A DNA stretch of 64,000 nt from Chitinophagales bacterium (GTDB taxonomy: Bacteria; Bacteroidota; Bacteroidia; Chitinophagales; CAIOSU01): the NCBI GenBank assembly GCA_040877935.1, contig JBBDNB010000012.1, positions 62,001 through 126,000 on the forward strand, written 5' to 3'. The notes under the pieces were generated by a model. The model saw only the letters and a list, made by a program, of their open reading frames with translations, was not told where the DNA came from and made no database searches. The position numbers were made by a program, and so were the translations under genes. This document shows positions 45,301-53,564 of the stretch, piece after piece. The number at the start of each line of letters is the position of its first letter. Positions within the stretch are counted from its first letter, which is position 1.

Positions 45301-48072
45301 TAAGGTGGAATCACAACCGAATTGATCGGTTACAGTTAAAGTAATGGTGTAAGTACCTTCAAATTCGTATTCATGCTCAGGGTTTTGAATAGTATCTGTA
45401 TTTCCATCGCCAAACTCCCAGTAATAGCTCAAGCCATTTCCTTCGGAAGAATCAGTGAAACTAACGGCTTTACCTGTACAGGTCAATTCATCTGCACTAA
45501 AATTGGCTATGGGCAATGAAGGTTTGATCAATTGGGATTTAACAATGGTATCGGTACAACCATTCACGTCTTCTATCATAAGCGTAACATCCTGTATCAG
45601 ACTGTTTTTATAGACATGTGAAGGGTTTTGCACCTGGCTGGAATCTCCATCGCCAAAGTACCATTTGAATTGATTCACGGCACCGCCAAATCCCACGGAT
45701 GAATCTATAAATACCACATTCAATGGAGCACATCCTGTTGTAGGTGTAGCACCAAAATTAGCTAAAGGGCCTCTCACGAAAATGAAATCTTCTTTCAACA
45801 GTGTATCGGCACAACCATTCACATCTTCCGAAATCAGACTGATATCGTAATATCCAGGCTCGTGGAATGTAAACGCAGGATCAACTAAACTAGAAGTCCG
45901 TGTTCCCTGTTCTATCTGCCATTTATATTTATCTCCATCTACAGAAAGATTTTTTAACTGAACTAAATAGGGATTACAAACCAGCGTATCTGCACTGGTA
46001 AAATCTGCTTTGGTATCGTATATGCGAATATTTTCCACAGCAATGTCCATACAACCATAAACTGAGTCTGTTACAGTAAGAGATACGGAATAAACACCGG
46101 TTGAATCAAAGCGGTGAGTTGGGTTCCTGTCAGTAGAGGTATTTCCATCGCCAAAATCCCATTCCCAGGTTTGTGCAGCAAGTGATGCATCTGTAAATGA
46201 AATTTCATAAGTATCGGCACAAGTTCTGTCGAAAGTAAATCCTGCACCGGGAGGATGGATGGTTACAATATTTTGATAAGCCTGTGTATCGGCACAACCA
46301 TACATAGAAGCAATTAATACCACTGAAAATGTACCGGTATCACTATACACATAAGATGGGTTTTGTTCACTTGAATGACCTTCATCACCAAACTCCCAGT
46401 ACCAATCATTGGAATTGGGTGTGGTGAGATTGGTGAAATTTATAGGATCACTTTTACAACTGACAGTAGGAGAGTAGGCAAAATCTGCATCCGGTTTTTC
46501 ACCGGCAGATGCAAACTGTGTCATAAGCAAAGTATCGCGACAGCCCCTGGCATTTCTCACAATCAGGCTTACATCATAAATGCCCTGTGCTGTATAGGTG
46601 TGGGCTGGATTGGGTTGGGTTGAAGTATTTCCATCCCCAAAATCCCAGATATATTGATTGATGGGTTCTGTAGAAATACTTTGATCAGTAAAATTGCTTG
46701 TCATAGGAACACACCCGCTGGTTTGGTCTGCAATAAAACTCGCTTCAGGACTTTCCACACTAACATAATCTTCCAGAATTAAAGTATCACGACAACCATT
46801 GAGACTTCCAACGCTCAGTGTGATATCGTACTGGCCTTCGGTAGTATAAGTGTGAGAGGGGTTTTGATCAGTTGATGTAGTCCCATCCCCAAAATACCAT
46901 TCCCAGGAATTGGCATTTACCGACAAATCGTTAAAATTAACGGTGTGCGGAGCTGTGCAAGCACTTGGGTTATTGGCAGAAAAATCTGCAGTAGGTGCAT
47001 TGGTCACATTAATATAGCCTGTTTTTTCTGTTATATCCCAACAAGTAGCAGAGTTACTTGCAGTGAGTTTTACATTGTAAGTACCGGGTGTTTGGTACGC
47101 ATGAACAGGGTTTTCATCTGTTGAAGTATTTCCATCTCCAAACTCCCAAAGCCATGTGTCGGGATTTGAAGAAGAAAGATCCGTAAACTGAATTGCTTTT
47201 CCAGCACAGGCAAATGTGCTGCTTGCAGAAAAGTCTGCTTGCAATTGCTCAATTGCGATATATCCGGGAATGCTAAGTACATCTGAGCAACCAGATGAGT
47301 TTGTTGCGGTGAATGTAACATCATAAACTCCTGAATTGGTATAAGTATGTGAAGGGTTTGCTTGATTTGAAGTATTGCCATCCCCAAAATCCCAGAAGTA
47401 TGTAATTGCATTGGTAGCCTGCTGTGTAAAATTTACAGTAAGCGGTTCCTGACAGCTCGACTGAACATCAGAAGTGAAATCTGCTTCAGGCAGTGCTTCT
47501 ACTTCTATAAATTGAGAAAAAACCGAGTCGCTTTTACAGCCATCCTGGTTTTCAGCTACAAGTGTGACATTATATATTCCTGCATTTTGATAGACATAAG
47601 TAGGGTTTTGCTGAGTGCTCGTGCCTCCATCTCCAAAATTCCATGTCCATTTATGCAATGGAGAAGAACCGGGATTACTTTCATCTGTAAAATCAACACT
47701 AAGTGGAGTGCAGCCTTTAATTTGACTGGCACTGATATTAATTTCAGGATCTTCAAAAACTTCTATGAAGTCATTCATTACAATGACATCTGTATTCACT
47801 CCATCAGATACAGTAAGCTCTACTGTATATTTTCCGGGGGTAATATAAATTTTTCCCGGATTTTGACTGCTTGATGTACTTCCATTACCGAATTTCCAGT
47901 TCCAGGAACTAATGTTTCCTGTGGATTGATCTGAAAAACGAACGACCACCGGACTACACCCGCTGGTAATATTTGCTGTAAAATTTGCTGTAACTTGTGC
48001 GTGAGCGGAAAATGAACCAAAGACGAGCACTGAGGCCAGTATCTGAATCATTCTTACAAATCGAATTGTCAT
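42361..48072 (-). CDS. Giant PKD-repeat adhesin with T9SS type B sorting domain
   Basis: 1,903 residues from ATG 48072; the frame is open to 48159, but the ATG fits the signal peptide (MIQILASVLVFGSFSAHAQ). I count about 15 PKD modules marked by W-x-W/F-x-FGDG-x-(T/S) (for example WDFGDGNTSTQPNP), then about seven Ig-like modules with C-x-N/G...C patterns and YxW centres. The final 90 residues (FYIPNTFSPNKDEINDVL, FRIFDRWGNMVFES, WDGFYKG) form a gliding-motility-associated, type B T9SS sorting domain. It would be exported and displayed at the cell surface as an adhesin. The 15-base AACAACCAAACTATA flanks the gene in inverted orientation. Confidence 0.93.
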   Translation of the reverse strand: MTIRFVRMIQILASVLVFGSFSAHAQVTANFTANITSGCSPVVVRFSDQSTGNISSWNWKFGNGSTSSSQNPGKIYITPGKYTVELTVSDGVNTDVIVMNDFIEVFEDPEINISASQIKGCTPLSVDFTDESNPGSSPLHKWTWNFGDGGTSTQQNPTYVYQNAGIYNVTLVAENQDGCKSDSVFSQFIEVEALPEADFTSDVQSSCQEPLTVNFTQQATNAITYFWDFGDGNTSNQANPSHTYTNSGVYDVTFTATNSSGCSDVLSIPGYIAIEQLQADFSASSTFACAGKAIQFTDLSSSNPDTWLWEFGDGNTSTDENPVHAYQTPGTYNVKLTASNSATCWDITEKTGYINVTNAPTADFSANNPSACTAPHTVNFNDLSVNANSWEWYFGDGTTSTDQNPSHTYTTEGQYDITLSVGSLNGCRDTLILEDYVSVESPEASFIADQTSGCVPMTSNFTDQSISTEPINQYIWDFGDGNTSTQPNPAHTYTAQGIYDVSLIVRNARGCRDTLLMTQFASAGEKPDADFAYSPTVSCKSDPINFTNLTTPNSNDWYWEFGDEGHSSEQNPSYVYSDTGTFSVVLIASMYGCADTQAYQNIVTIHPPGAGFTFDRTCADTYEISFTDASLAAQTWEWDFGDGNTSTDRNPTHRFDSTGVYSVSLTVTDSVYGCMDIAVENIRIYDTKADFTSADTLVCNPYLVQLKNLSVDGDKYKWQIEQGTRTSSLVDPAFTFHEPGYYDISLISEDVNGCADTLLKEDFIFVRGPLANFGATPTTGCAPLNVVFIDSSVGFGGAVNQFKWYFGDGDSSQVQNPSHVYKNSLIQDVTLMIEDVNGCTDTIVKSQLIKPSLPIANFSADELTCTGKAVSFTDSSEGNGLSYYWEFGDGNTDTIQNPEHEYEFEGTYTITLTVTDQFGCDSTLVKTDYVTVSDPVADFYADSLFSPCPPLLVHFTDSSKGNITAWDWDFGDGSKSQINEPSNVYNQPGSFSVELIVTNIVGCKDTLKKEDLVIVNGPNGTFSFTPKDGCLGNEIEFTAQTINSVENTWDFGDGTLFTGGDTATHTYPNSGIYNPVLVLDDGQGCLFTISSSDTLMVGDIQADFIADSNYLCKSGSIQFGDLSTGFPNITNRHWDFGDGNTSTAQNPLHHYNSPGIYTVELIVSNDYCSDTMRKEAFIRVDRGPQAEFSNAGLKCISADITFTDLTQSDSTLAKWSWDFGNGLTDSTQNTVTQYPDSGTYDVQLIVTSVSGCRDTVSNAITINELPIANAGQDSSICSYEQTQLNGQGGITYNWTPAAGLSNSNIANPIAQPDSTTNYVLTVTDKKGCSNTDSVNIQVNYPPQTNTSSDTVLCYGEIAEIWASGGDFYNWTPNGNCPSCDTNIIRAIESTVYYVEVSNSAGCVSTDSVSVTVNPNPDGIVQNDTTICEGASVVLNTQGGNSYNWIANGNNSLSCTNCENPVATPEDSATYVVEMSNQFACTISDSVKVFVNPLPVTHIVGPSDACLNETVNLQASGGVNYTWLENTSGLNCTNCDDPSFTAINDIEYVVEVESEFGCTAQDSITITVRPLPDIQTIEDTKLCLGDEITLSSVSNTGVVFEWTQPKVLSADNILSPTANPEDDIQLIVTAYNQYDCQNSDTVNLEVIEKVIASPLNDTSICAGNVVQFNTNISAESYLGSTVSWSPLNYLSNISEHSVQSKPERSISYTRIIESGACIADTQKVNIKVNQIPDLKIEDPERSVNGGTITLNVVSSHFARNYEWGPYEALNCTNCENPEWYVDQDEQEFTLKFTDTEGCVAYDTVLVKSAGDCGDNFYIPNTFSPNKDEINDVLYVRGFGVSHLNYFRIFDRWGNMVFESKDVNHGWDGFYKGRMLSSDVFVYVMEGVCSNGQEVLKKGNVTLLR

Positions 48073-48431
48073 GATAATATGTTTGGTTGAGAGAATTATA
48101 GTTTGGTTGTTCACTTTGTACGGGAGGGCAATTAAAAAGTTGTGGTAATCCGAAAACAAATGCAGTAGGATGTTCTATTAGCAGATTTACATTAAAAAGC
48201 CTTTGAACCCGGAATATGCCTGTATTTTTATTTCTGATTAATTCTTTCAATCCTGGAAGAAGTTTTTTGATTTGTGACTGTGGATAAATGAGCGACTTAA
48301 ATCAGGCATTTTTATCTAAATGTGTAAAAACAAAGATTAAAGGTTGGTATCCTTATAAATAATGTGAATAAACACCTGTTTTATGTGGAAATAGATGAGG
48401 AAATATTGTGCATTAATTTTGTGTGAAAATA

Positions 48432-48462
48432 TTTGTACATCTGGGCTTTAGGTCTATTTTTG
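48432..48462 (+). promoter_or_regulatory. Promoter of candidate ncRNA copy A
   Basis: TTTG (48432-48435) and TATTTTTG (48455-48462) are separated by 19 bases, an exact fit to the Bacteroidota consensus TTTG-N17-20-TAnnTTTG. Transcription should begin near 48468. Confidence 0.8.
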
Positions 48463-48467
48463 ATAAC

Positions 48468-48817
48468 ATCGAATGAGAGATAAAGGGTAGAGGCGCAAGC
48501 CAAAAGCTTTGATCTTCATCTGAGAAAATGAAAGCCAAAGGATTGAGTATTTCTTCGGAAGGAAAGGTTGAAAAAGTGTAAACTTCAGAAGGTGGATTTT
48601 TCTCGCTTCTGCTTCGGTATGGAGTTACTGAATGAAACGGTGCAAGCCGGGAATTTCGACAGGTGGGATTTAAAGTTTTCCCAAAATATCTATAGCATCA
48701 TGTATGTTGTAGGGCTATGGGAAGCCATAATAACTGTAATTCGACAATGATTTGCACTACGGTGTTAAATTGTTGAAGGCGGGAATTCAAAGTAATTTGA
48801 TTCCCGCCTTTTGTTTT
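48468..48817 (+). ncRNA. Candidate structured non-coding RNA, copy A (about 350 nt)
   Basis: Runs from a consensus promoter to a terminator. The short open frame inside (48568-48750) has no counterpart in the second copy. Folding features: TCGAAT (48469-48474) pairs with ATTCGA (48739-48744) to close the molecule; GGC-GCAA-GCC (48492-48501) is a GNRA hairpin; TTTCTT-CGGA-AGGAAA (48550-48565); TGC-TTCG-GTA (48610-48619) is a UUCG hairpin; CGG-(6)-CCG follows. The copy at 53565-53916 keeps these stems while changing the loops. It does not carry the P4 motifs of RNase P, a tmRNA tag frame or the single long rod of 6S RNA. Function unknown. Confidence 0.7.
48778..48817 (+). terminator. Terminator of candidate ncRNA copy A
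   Basis: GGCGGGAA-TTCAAA pairs with TTTGA-TTCCCGCC and runs into TTTTGTTTTT. Confidence 0.85.
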
Positions 48818-48867
48818 TATACTGTGCCGGAAATAATGACAGCAAATCCTGTAGAAAGAAACCTTTG

Positions 48868-48941
48868 TGACCCGGGAGGGACTCGAACCCCCAACCAACA
48901 GAGCCGAAATCTGCCGTTCTATCCAATTGAACTACCGGGCC
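48868..48941 (-). tRNA. tRNA-Arg (anticodon TCG)
   Basis: 74 bases on the minus strand. Acceptor GGCCCGG/CCGGGTC (with one G-T pair) with discriminator A, D stem GTTC/GAAC, anticodon stem GCAGA/TCTGT around loop TTTCGGC (anticodon TCG), and T stem GGGGG/CCCTC with TTCGAGT loop. CCA is not encoded, so it is added after transcription. It reads CGN arginine codons. A TAAATTTG (-7-like) lies at 48957-48950, just upstream. Confidence 0.95.
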
Positions 48942-49013
48942 ATGGGCTGCAAATTTAAAATTAAATAGGCAGTGGAATAGCTTTCTTTTGATAATTTTGT
49001 GCAAAACAAAACT

Positions 49014-49532
49014 ATGAATGCTAAAAAGCCTTCCGAATCGGAAGTAACAATGACAGAAATTGTATTGCCTAATGATACCAATGCACTGCACAATTTGCGC
49101 GGAGGTAAAATCCTGCACTGGATGGATATAGCTTCAGCAATCAGTGCTGGAAAACATACGCAGGCTGTTTGTGTAACTGCTGCGGTGGACAATGTATCTT
49201 TTGAAAATCCCATAAAATTAGGTGATGTGGTAACCATTAAAGCAAAGGTTACACGTGCCTTTCGCACTAGTTTGGAAACGTATATTGAAGTTACTGCTGA
49301 AAATCTACCGACACAAAATACTTACAAATGCAATACAGCCTACTACACCTTTGTGGCATTAGACAGCAATGGTCGTCCAAAAAAAGTGCCCGTAGTAGAA
49401 CCCGAAACTGAGGATGAACATCAACAATTTGCTGATGCGCTGCGCAGAAGAGAGCTCCGCCTTTTACTGGCAGGAAGACTAAAAGCTGAAGAAGCTACCG
49501 AAATTCAATCATTGTTTAAGACAGATAAATAA
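49014..49532 (+). CDS. Acyl-CoA thioesterase (hotdog fold)
   Basis: 172 residues from ATG 49014 (a GTG five codons earlier is in frame). Hotdog-family motifs: NLRGGKILHWMDIASAISAGKH (about 28-49), VDNVSFENPIKLGDVVTIKAKV (58-79) and TSLETYIEV. The pattern matches the YciA/BFIT-like single-domain acyl-CoA hydrolases, which release free fatty acid and CoA in the cytoplasm. It is divergent from the tRNA gene. Confidence 0.88.
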   Translation: MNAKKPSESEVTMTEIVLPNDTNALHNLRGGKILHWMDIASAISAGKHTQAVCVTAAVDNVSFENPIKLGDVVTIKAKVTRAFRTSLETYIEVTAENLPTQNTYKCNTAYYTFVALDSNGRPKKVPVVEPETEDEHQQFADALRRRELRLLLAGRLKAEEATEIQSLFKTDK

Positions 49533-49544
49533 TTCGGCTACAAA

Positions 49545-51236
49545 TCAATCAATTTCCCTAAAGTAAACTTTGTAATTTTCCTGGGTATCTTCTTTTTCAA
49601 GGCGACCCGACCCGAAAAGTCTTACGAGCTCTATTCCATTGTTGTGGAGCCTTTCCGCTATTTTTATAGTGCGGTAAATATCAAGTCTGATTTTTGATGA
49701 GGATGGGCGCAATGATTCTGGGTGTATTCTGAAATCTGCAAATTCTTTTTTTGTGAATTTATAAGTGTCTTTATCTTTTAAACTGGTCAATTCAGATTTA
49801 CTGGCAATACCTACAACTTTAATTTTTAATTTTGGATTTAAATTGAGGAAATAAAGTAGATTTTCAATAATGGAATCTTGTTTTGCATCCAGTAACGCCC
49901 CACTGTTTTTCTTAAATAGCAGTTCATAATCATTTATACTTTTAGCGGTTTCAATTTCTGATGAGTCGCTTAGATCTCCCGGTTTAGGGATGGTTAGTTT
50001 TAAAATATAATTGCTGTCAGAGATATATTTATCAACCAAATTCTGTATATCTGAAGTGGTAAGGGCATTTATTTTATCCATTATATTTGCATGAAAATTT
50101 ATGTCTTTATATGCCCACATAGTATAGACCATTCGCGATTTTAACAGCGAATTGTTGTGCATGGTTTGAAATATCTGATTCATTTTGGTCTTAATGTCAT
50201 CCAATTTCGATTTAGAAAGAATATTTAGTTTGTTTTTATTTGTCAGTAATTCTGATTTTAATTTCTCCCAGTTACTTAAAAACTCCTCTTTTGTATCGCC
50301 TTTAACACTAAGGGTTGCAGGATTAGCATAGTTAAGTGTCTTTATGTTAAAAGAAATATCGTACATACCTAACTCTTGTTTGACCAGGGGATTTAGCAAA
50401 GCTCCTGCAAGTACACTTGTGAGATCACTGCGCAATGTAGGCCCCTGAAAAAAGTATTCAGCCCTGAAATTAGTCCTTTCATAATTTACAATTTGTTGAT
50501 TAAAGCGCAGTGGTTCAGGCTGTGGAACCGGGAATTGACTGAAATAATTAAAATTACATTTATTCAAGCCTCCAAGAGTTTTTTGTACCAGTTCCAGGGT
50601 GTTTTGAAAGTCCAGGTTACCGCTAATCAAAATAAGGCTGTTTTGTGTGCACAGATTGCGTTGCTGTATAATTTGAAGCTTGCTTTTTAGATTTTCATTT
50701 AAAGAGTCAGGATGTATTTTATTATTAACCCTGTTAAAGTAATCACCCCAAAGCAATGGCTCCTCTCTGTTAATTCTGTAATTGCGCAATTTGGTTTTTG
50801 CTATATAATCAATAGCAGATCGTGTGATTGTAGTATCTTCAATTTGATTTTTAAGGAAATTAAGTGTCGTTAAAATTGAATTTTTATCTGAAAAATTAAA
50901 CGAAAAATTAAGGTATTCTTCAGTGCAAGAACTTTCTTGCTGAATACCTTCCCTAAAAATTTCCTGATTGTTGGTGGTGCTTGGATCTTCTATGTTTTTT
51001 ATAAAGAAAATATCGCTGAAAAAGCTGGTTACCCCATCGAGTTCTTTTGATTCAGTATAACTTCCCGCTTTGCTTGTATAAGATAACGTATATCCATCTT
51101 GAGTTTTGTCTTGTATCAAAAATAATTCCAGGCCATTGGTCAGTTGATAATAGCGCTCGTTTTCTGAAAAATAATTTTGGGCGGATAGTAAATTACTGAA
51201 TATTAGAAAAGATAGAAAAAAGGTAATTCTGTGCAT
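49545..51236 (-). CDS. Inactive M16-peptidase-like protein with a C-terminal OmpA-like domain
   Basis: 563 residues with a signal peptide (RITFFLSFLIFSNLLSAQ). Residues about 30-430 follow the two-lobe M16 pattern, but the zinc motif HxxEH is missing: the matching place reads ELDGVTSFFSDIFF (66-79). The last 100 residues (NLNPKLKIKVVGIASK, YRTIKIAERLHNNGIELVRL) resemble the OmpA-like peptidoglycan-binding fold, though the usual GxTD is changed. Inactive M16 subunits often pair with an active one. It may act as a structural or binding protein at the outer membrane. It lies 4 bases after the methyltransferase gene. Confidence 0.65.
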   Translation of the reverse strand: MHRITFFLSFLIFSNLLSAQNYFSENERYYQLTNGLELFLIQDKTQDGYTLSYTSKAGSYTESKELDGVTSFFSDIFFIKNIEDPSTTNNQEIFREGIQQESSCTEEYLNFSFNFSDKNSILTTLNFLKNQIEDTTITRSAIDYIAKTKLRNYRINREEPLLWGDYFNRVNNKIHPDSLNENLKSKLQIIQQRNLCTQNSLILISGNLDFQNTLELVQKTLGGLNKCNFNYFSQFPVPQPEPLRFNQQIVNYERTNFRAEYFFQGPTLRSDLTSVLAGALLNPLVKQELGMYDISFNIKTLNYANPATLSVKGDTKEEFLSNWEKLKSELLTNKNKLNILSKSKLDDIKTKMNQIFQTMHNNSLLKSRMVYTMWAYKDINFHANIMDKINALTTSDIQNLVDKYISDSNYILKLTIPKPGDLSDSSEIETAKSINDYELLFKKNSGALLDAKQDSIIENLLYFLNLNPKLKIKVVGIASKSELTSLKDKDTYKFTKKEFADFRIHPESLRPSSSKIRLDIYRTIKIAERLHNNGIELVRLFGSGRLEKEDTQENYKVYFREID

Positions 51237-51240
51237 AATT

Positions 51241-51948
51241 TTAGTATTTATAGGATACGTGTTGTGGTTTTAATAATTCTTTTTTAAAGAAAAGCAGCCC
51301 CATTCTGAAAAGATCGATACTGCAGCGCACTTCAGGATATTTTTTAATTTCTTCCCAGGCTTCCAGCATTTCTTCTGACCAACGGATATCGTCCATCACA
51401 ACAATGCTTTCATTGTGCAAATAAGGCAAAATCTGGCGGAAGTAGCGAAGACTTGCTTCTTTTTTGTGATTGCCATCCATTAATACAATATCTGCTTTTC
51501 CCATTTCAATTAATACTGGGGCTAATAAAGTGTCAAAATTACCATTGTAGAAACAAATTTTTTCATTGGCTTTTAGCATTTTGATATTTTCCTTTGCAAA
51601 TGGAATCAAACTTGCTGAACCCTCTATGCTATAAGTTAGGGAATCAGGACCTGATGCCAGTGCAAAGTATGCGGTAGAAACTCCCATTCCAGTACCCAGT
51701 TCCAATATTTTTTTTGATTTGCTCCATTGAGTGAGCCGGTAGAGCAAACGCCCATATTTTGCAGGTATTGCAGTTGTTTTTGTGATTTGAGCAATGCTGC
51801 GAATTTCGGAATGGTGTTTTTTAGAGCCGGCTCCAAGATCATTTAACTCAATGTTGGTTTTATTCTTTAGATTATTGTTCAATACCTTATTTATTGCGCA
51901 ATAATCAGTCACTTTTATATTGTCATTAGACAGTACATTTTCTGCCAA
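51241..51948 (-). CDS. Class I SAM-dependent O-methyltransferase; N-terminus probably longer
   Basis: 235 residues from a TTG at 51948. Motif I is ILELGTGMGVSTAYFALASG near residue 83. ADIVLMDGNHKKEASLRYF (about 148) and VVMDDIRWSEEMLEAW (about 178) resemble O-methyltransferases. The same frame continues upstream for 43 codons to a stop at 52078, encoding NTHSPFLYDL, a segment I expect in homologues (HSPFxxD), without an ATG, GTG or TTG. So the real start may be a rare codon near 52017-52044, or the DNA may carry a frameshift. It probably shares a transcript with the M16-like gene. Confidence 0.72.
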   Translation of the reverse strand: MAENVLSNDNIKVTDYCAINKVLNNNLKNKTNIELNDLGAGSKKHHSEIRSIAQITKTTAIPAKYGRLLYRLTQWSKSKKILELGTGMGVSTAYFALASGPDSLTYSIEGSASLIPFAKENIKMLKANEKICFYNGNFDTLLAPVLIEMGKADIVLMDGNHKKEASLRYFRQILPYLHNESIVVMDDIRWSEEMLEAWEEIKKYPEVRCSIDLFRMGLLFFKKELLKPQHVSYKY

Positions 51949-52206
51949 ATCATATAAAAAAGGAGAGTGGGTGTTATAAATATTTATAGCATTCCATTGG
52001 TAATGTAACCATTGCAGTATTTGAAATCTGAAATTCAGGTTTTTCTTTTTAGTATTAAAATCGGAGCATGTGCAAAATTAGATTATTTGAGCTAATCCTA
52101 CTGAATTGTTTTCTTCTGTAGTGGGTGGGAATAGTTATTTAACTCAGGTTATATGAGCCATGCTGTTCGGATGAGCCTTTTAAGCAAGGTCAAGCCATAG
52201 CCTAAA

Positions 52207-53154
52207 CTACAACCACTTTTTCTTTTTGAAGTACAATAGGAATATCAATGAAGAAGCAATCATAATACCGATTGCAAATAGATAGCCATATTGCCAGTCC
52301 AGTTCAGGTATTACTTCAAAATTCATACCGTAGATACTTGCAATTAATGTTGGAGGCATAAAAACAACTGTTACCACTGTAAATATTTTTATTACCTGGT
52401 TTTGCTCAATATTTACCAGGCCCAGGAAAGTGTTTTGCATATATTCCAGTCTTTCAAAACTGAATTCGGTATGTTGTAAAAGAGATGCAATATCCTTGAT
52501 AATGATGCGCAAACGATCCTTTATTTCATCGGGGACTTTCTTTGATTTTATCAGTGCGGATACCAGGCGTTGCTTGTCAAAAATACTTTCTCTTATTAAA
52601 ATGGTGTTCTCCTGTAATTCGGATATTTTTACCAGGATATCTTCTGTAGTATCTTTTTTCTTTACCAGCTTTTTGCTCGTGTTATTGATAATTCTTGAAA
52701 TGCCCTCAATATAATCGGCATCAAGATCAATGCGGGTTTCTAAAAGCATAGCCCATATTTCTTCAGCAGAAACAGAATCTTCTGTAAGTGTTTTTAACTT
52801 TCGAGTGGTTTCGGCAAATGTCTTCAGGTTGTCATTGCGCAGTGTAAAGAGAATTTTATTTTTCAGTATAAAAGAAACCTGTTTTGAGTAGAAATTTTGA
52901 TCCTTGTAGAGCACAAATACATTATTTGCCTCAATGATATTGCTGCCTTCAAAATAACGCGAACTGCTTTCAATTTCAGATGCTTCCTGTGGAGTGAAAA
53001 AATCAATATTAAAGCGCAGTTCTATTTGTGATTTTTCCAGTTCAGTGGGATCCTGCAGATCCACCCATATGATTTTTACATTAGAATAGTCAAGAGGAGC
53101 TTCGTTTTTCTCCCATTGCAATTCTCCTTCTTTTATGTAATAAACTCTAATCAC
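52207..53154 (-). CDS. corA: CorA family divalent cation transporter
   Basis: 315 residues from a GTG start at 53154. The N-terminal cytoplasmic domain is followed by a long helix and two C-terminal membrane spans, with the GMN pore signature in SIYGMNFEVIPELDWQYGY near residue 278. It would take up Mg2+ (or Co2+/Ni2+) as a pentamer in the inner membrane. It stands alone; no M-box was recognised upstream. Confidence 0.93.
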   Translation of the reverse strand: MIRVYYIKEGELQWEKNEAPLDYSNVKIIWVDLQDPTELEKSQIELRFNIDFFTPQEASEIESSSRYFEGSNIIEANNVFVLYKDQNFYSKQVSFILKNKILFTLRNDNLKTFAETTRKLKTLTEDSVSAEEIWAMLLETRIDLDADYIEGISRIINNTSKKLVKKKDTTEDILVKISELQENTILIRESIFDKQRLVSALIKSKKVPDEIKDRLRIIIKDIASLLQHTEFSFERLEYMQNTFLGLVNIEQNQVIKIFTVVTVVFMPPTLIASIYGMNFEVIPELDWQYGYLFAIGIMIASSLIFLLYFKKKKWL

Positions 53155-53528
53155 ATTTTATTTTGTGAATCGTTCAAAAAAATAACAAGCATCAAAGTTA
53201 ATGTCTTGACAGGACTTCACTGAATTTTTGGAAAATTACTTATTCTTTTTTGTTTTTCGATTAAAGTAGGGTTGTTTCATGAATCGATAAGACATCAAAT
53301 CCCAAAGTTTGTGTGTGCAATTTCCCCATCATAGCAATTATATTTTTTTTGCTGCGATATTTTCTCACTTTACATGTGTGGAAATCTGCGTGTTTTTTTT
53401 CAAAGAATTTTCTTAAATGTGCAAAAACTAATTTAATATGTTGATATCATGTGTTTACCTGTTTATAAAGACATTTTATTTGTGGATTCAACAAGGCAAA
53501 GATTGTGTATTATTTTTTTGGTTGAAAA

Positions 53529-53559
53529 TTTGTTTATCTCAAAATTACTGCTACTTTTG
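53529..53559 (+). promoter_or_regulatory. Promoter of candidate ncRNA copy B
   Basis: TTTG (53529-53532) and TACTTTTG (53552-53559), 19 bases apart, again fit TTTG-N17-20-TAnnTTTG. Spacing and phase equal those of copy A at 48432-48462. Confidence 0.8.
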
Positions 53560-53564
53560 AATAT

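Noticed and set aside
48568-48750. Open frame of 60 codons inside ncRNA copy A
   Set aside because: It is not conserved as a frame in copy B, whereas the hairpins are.
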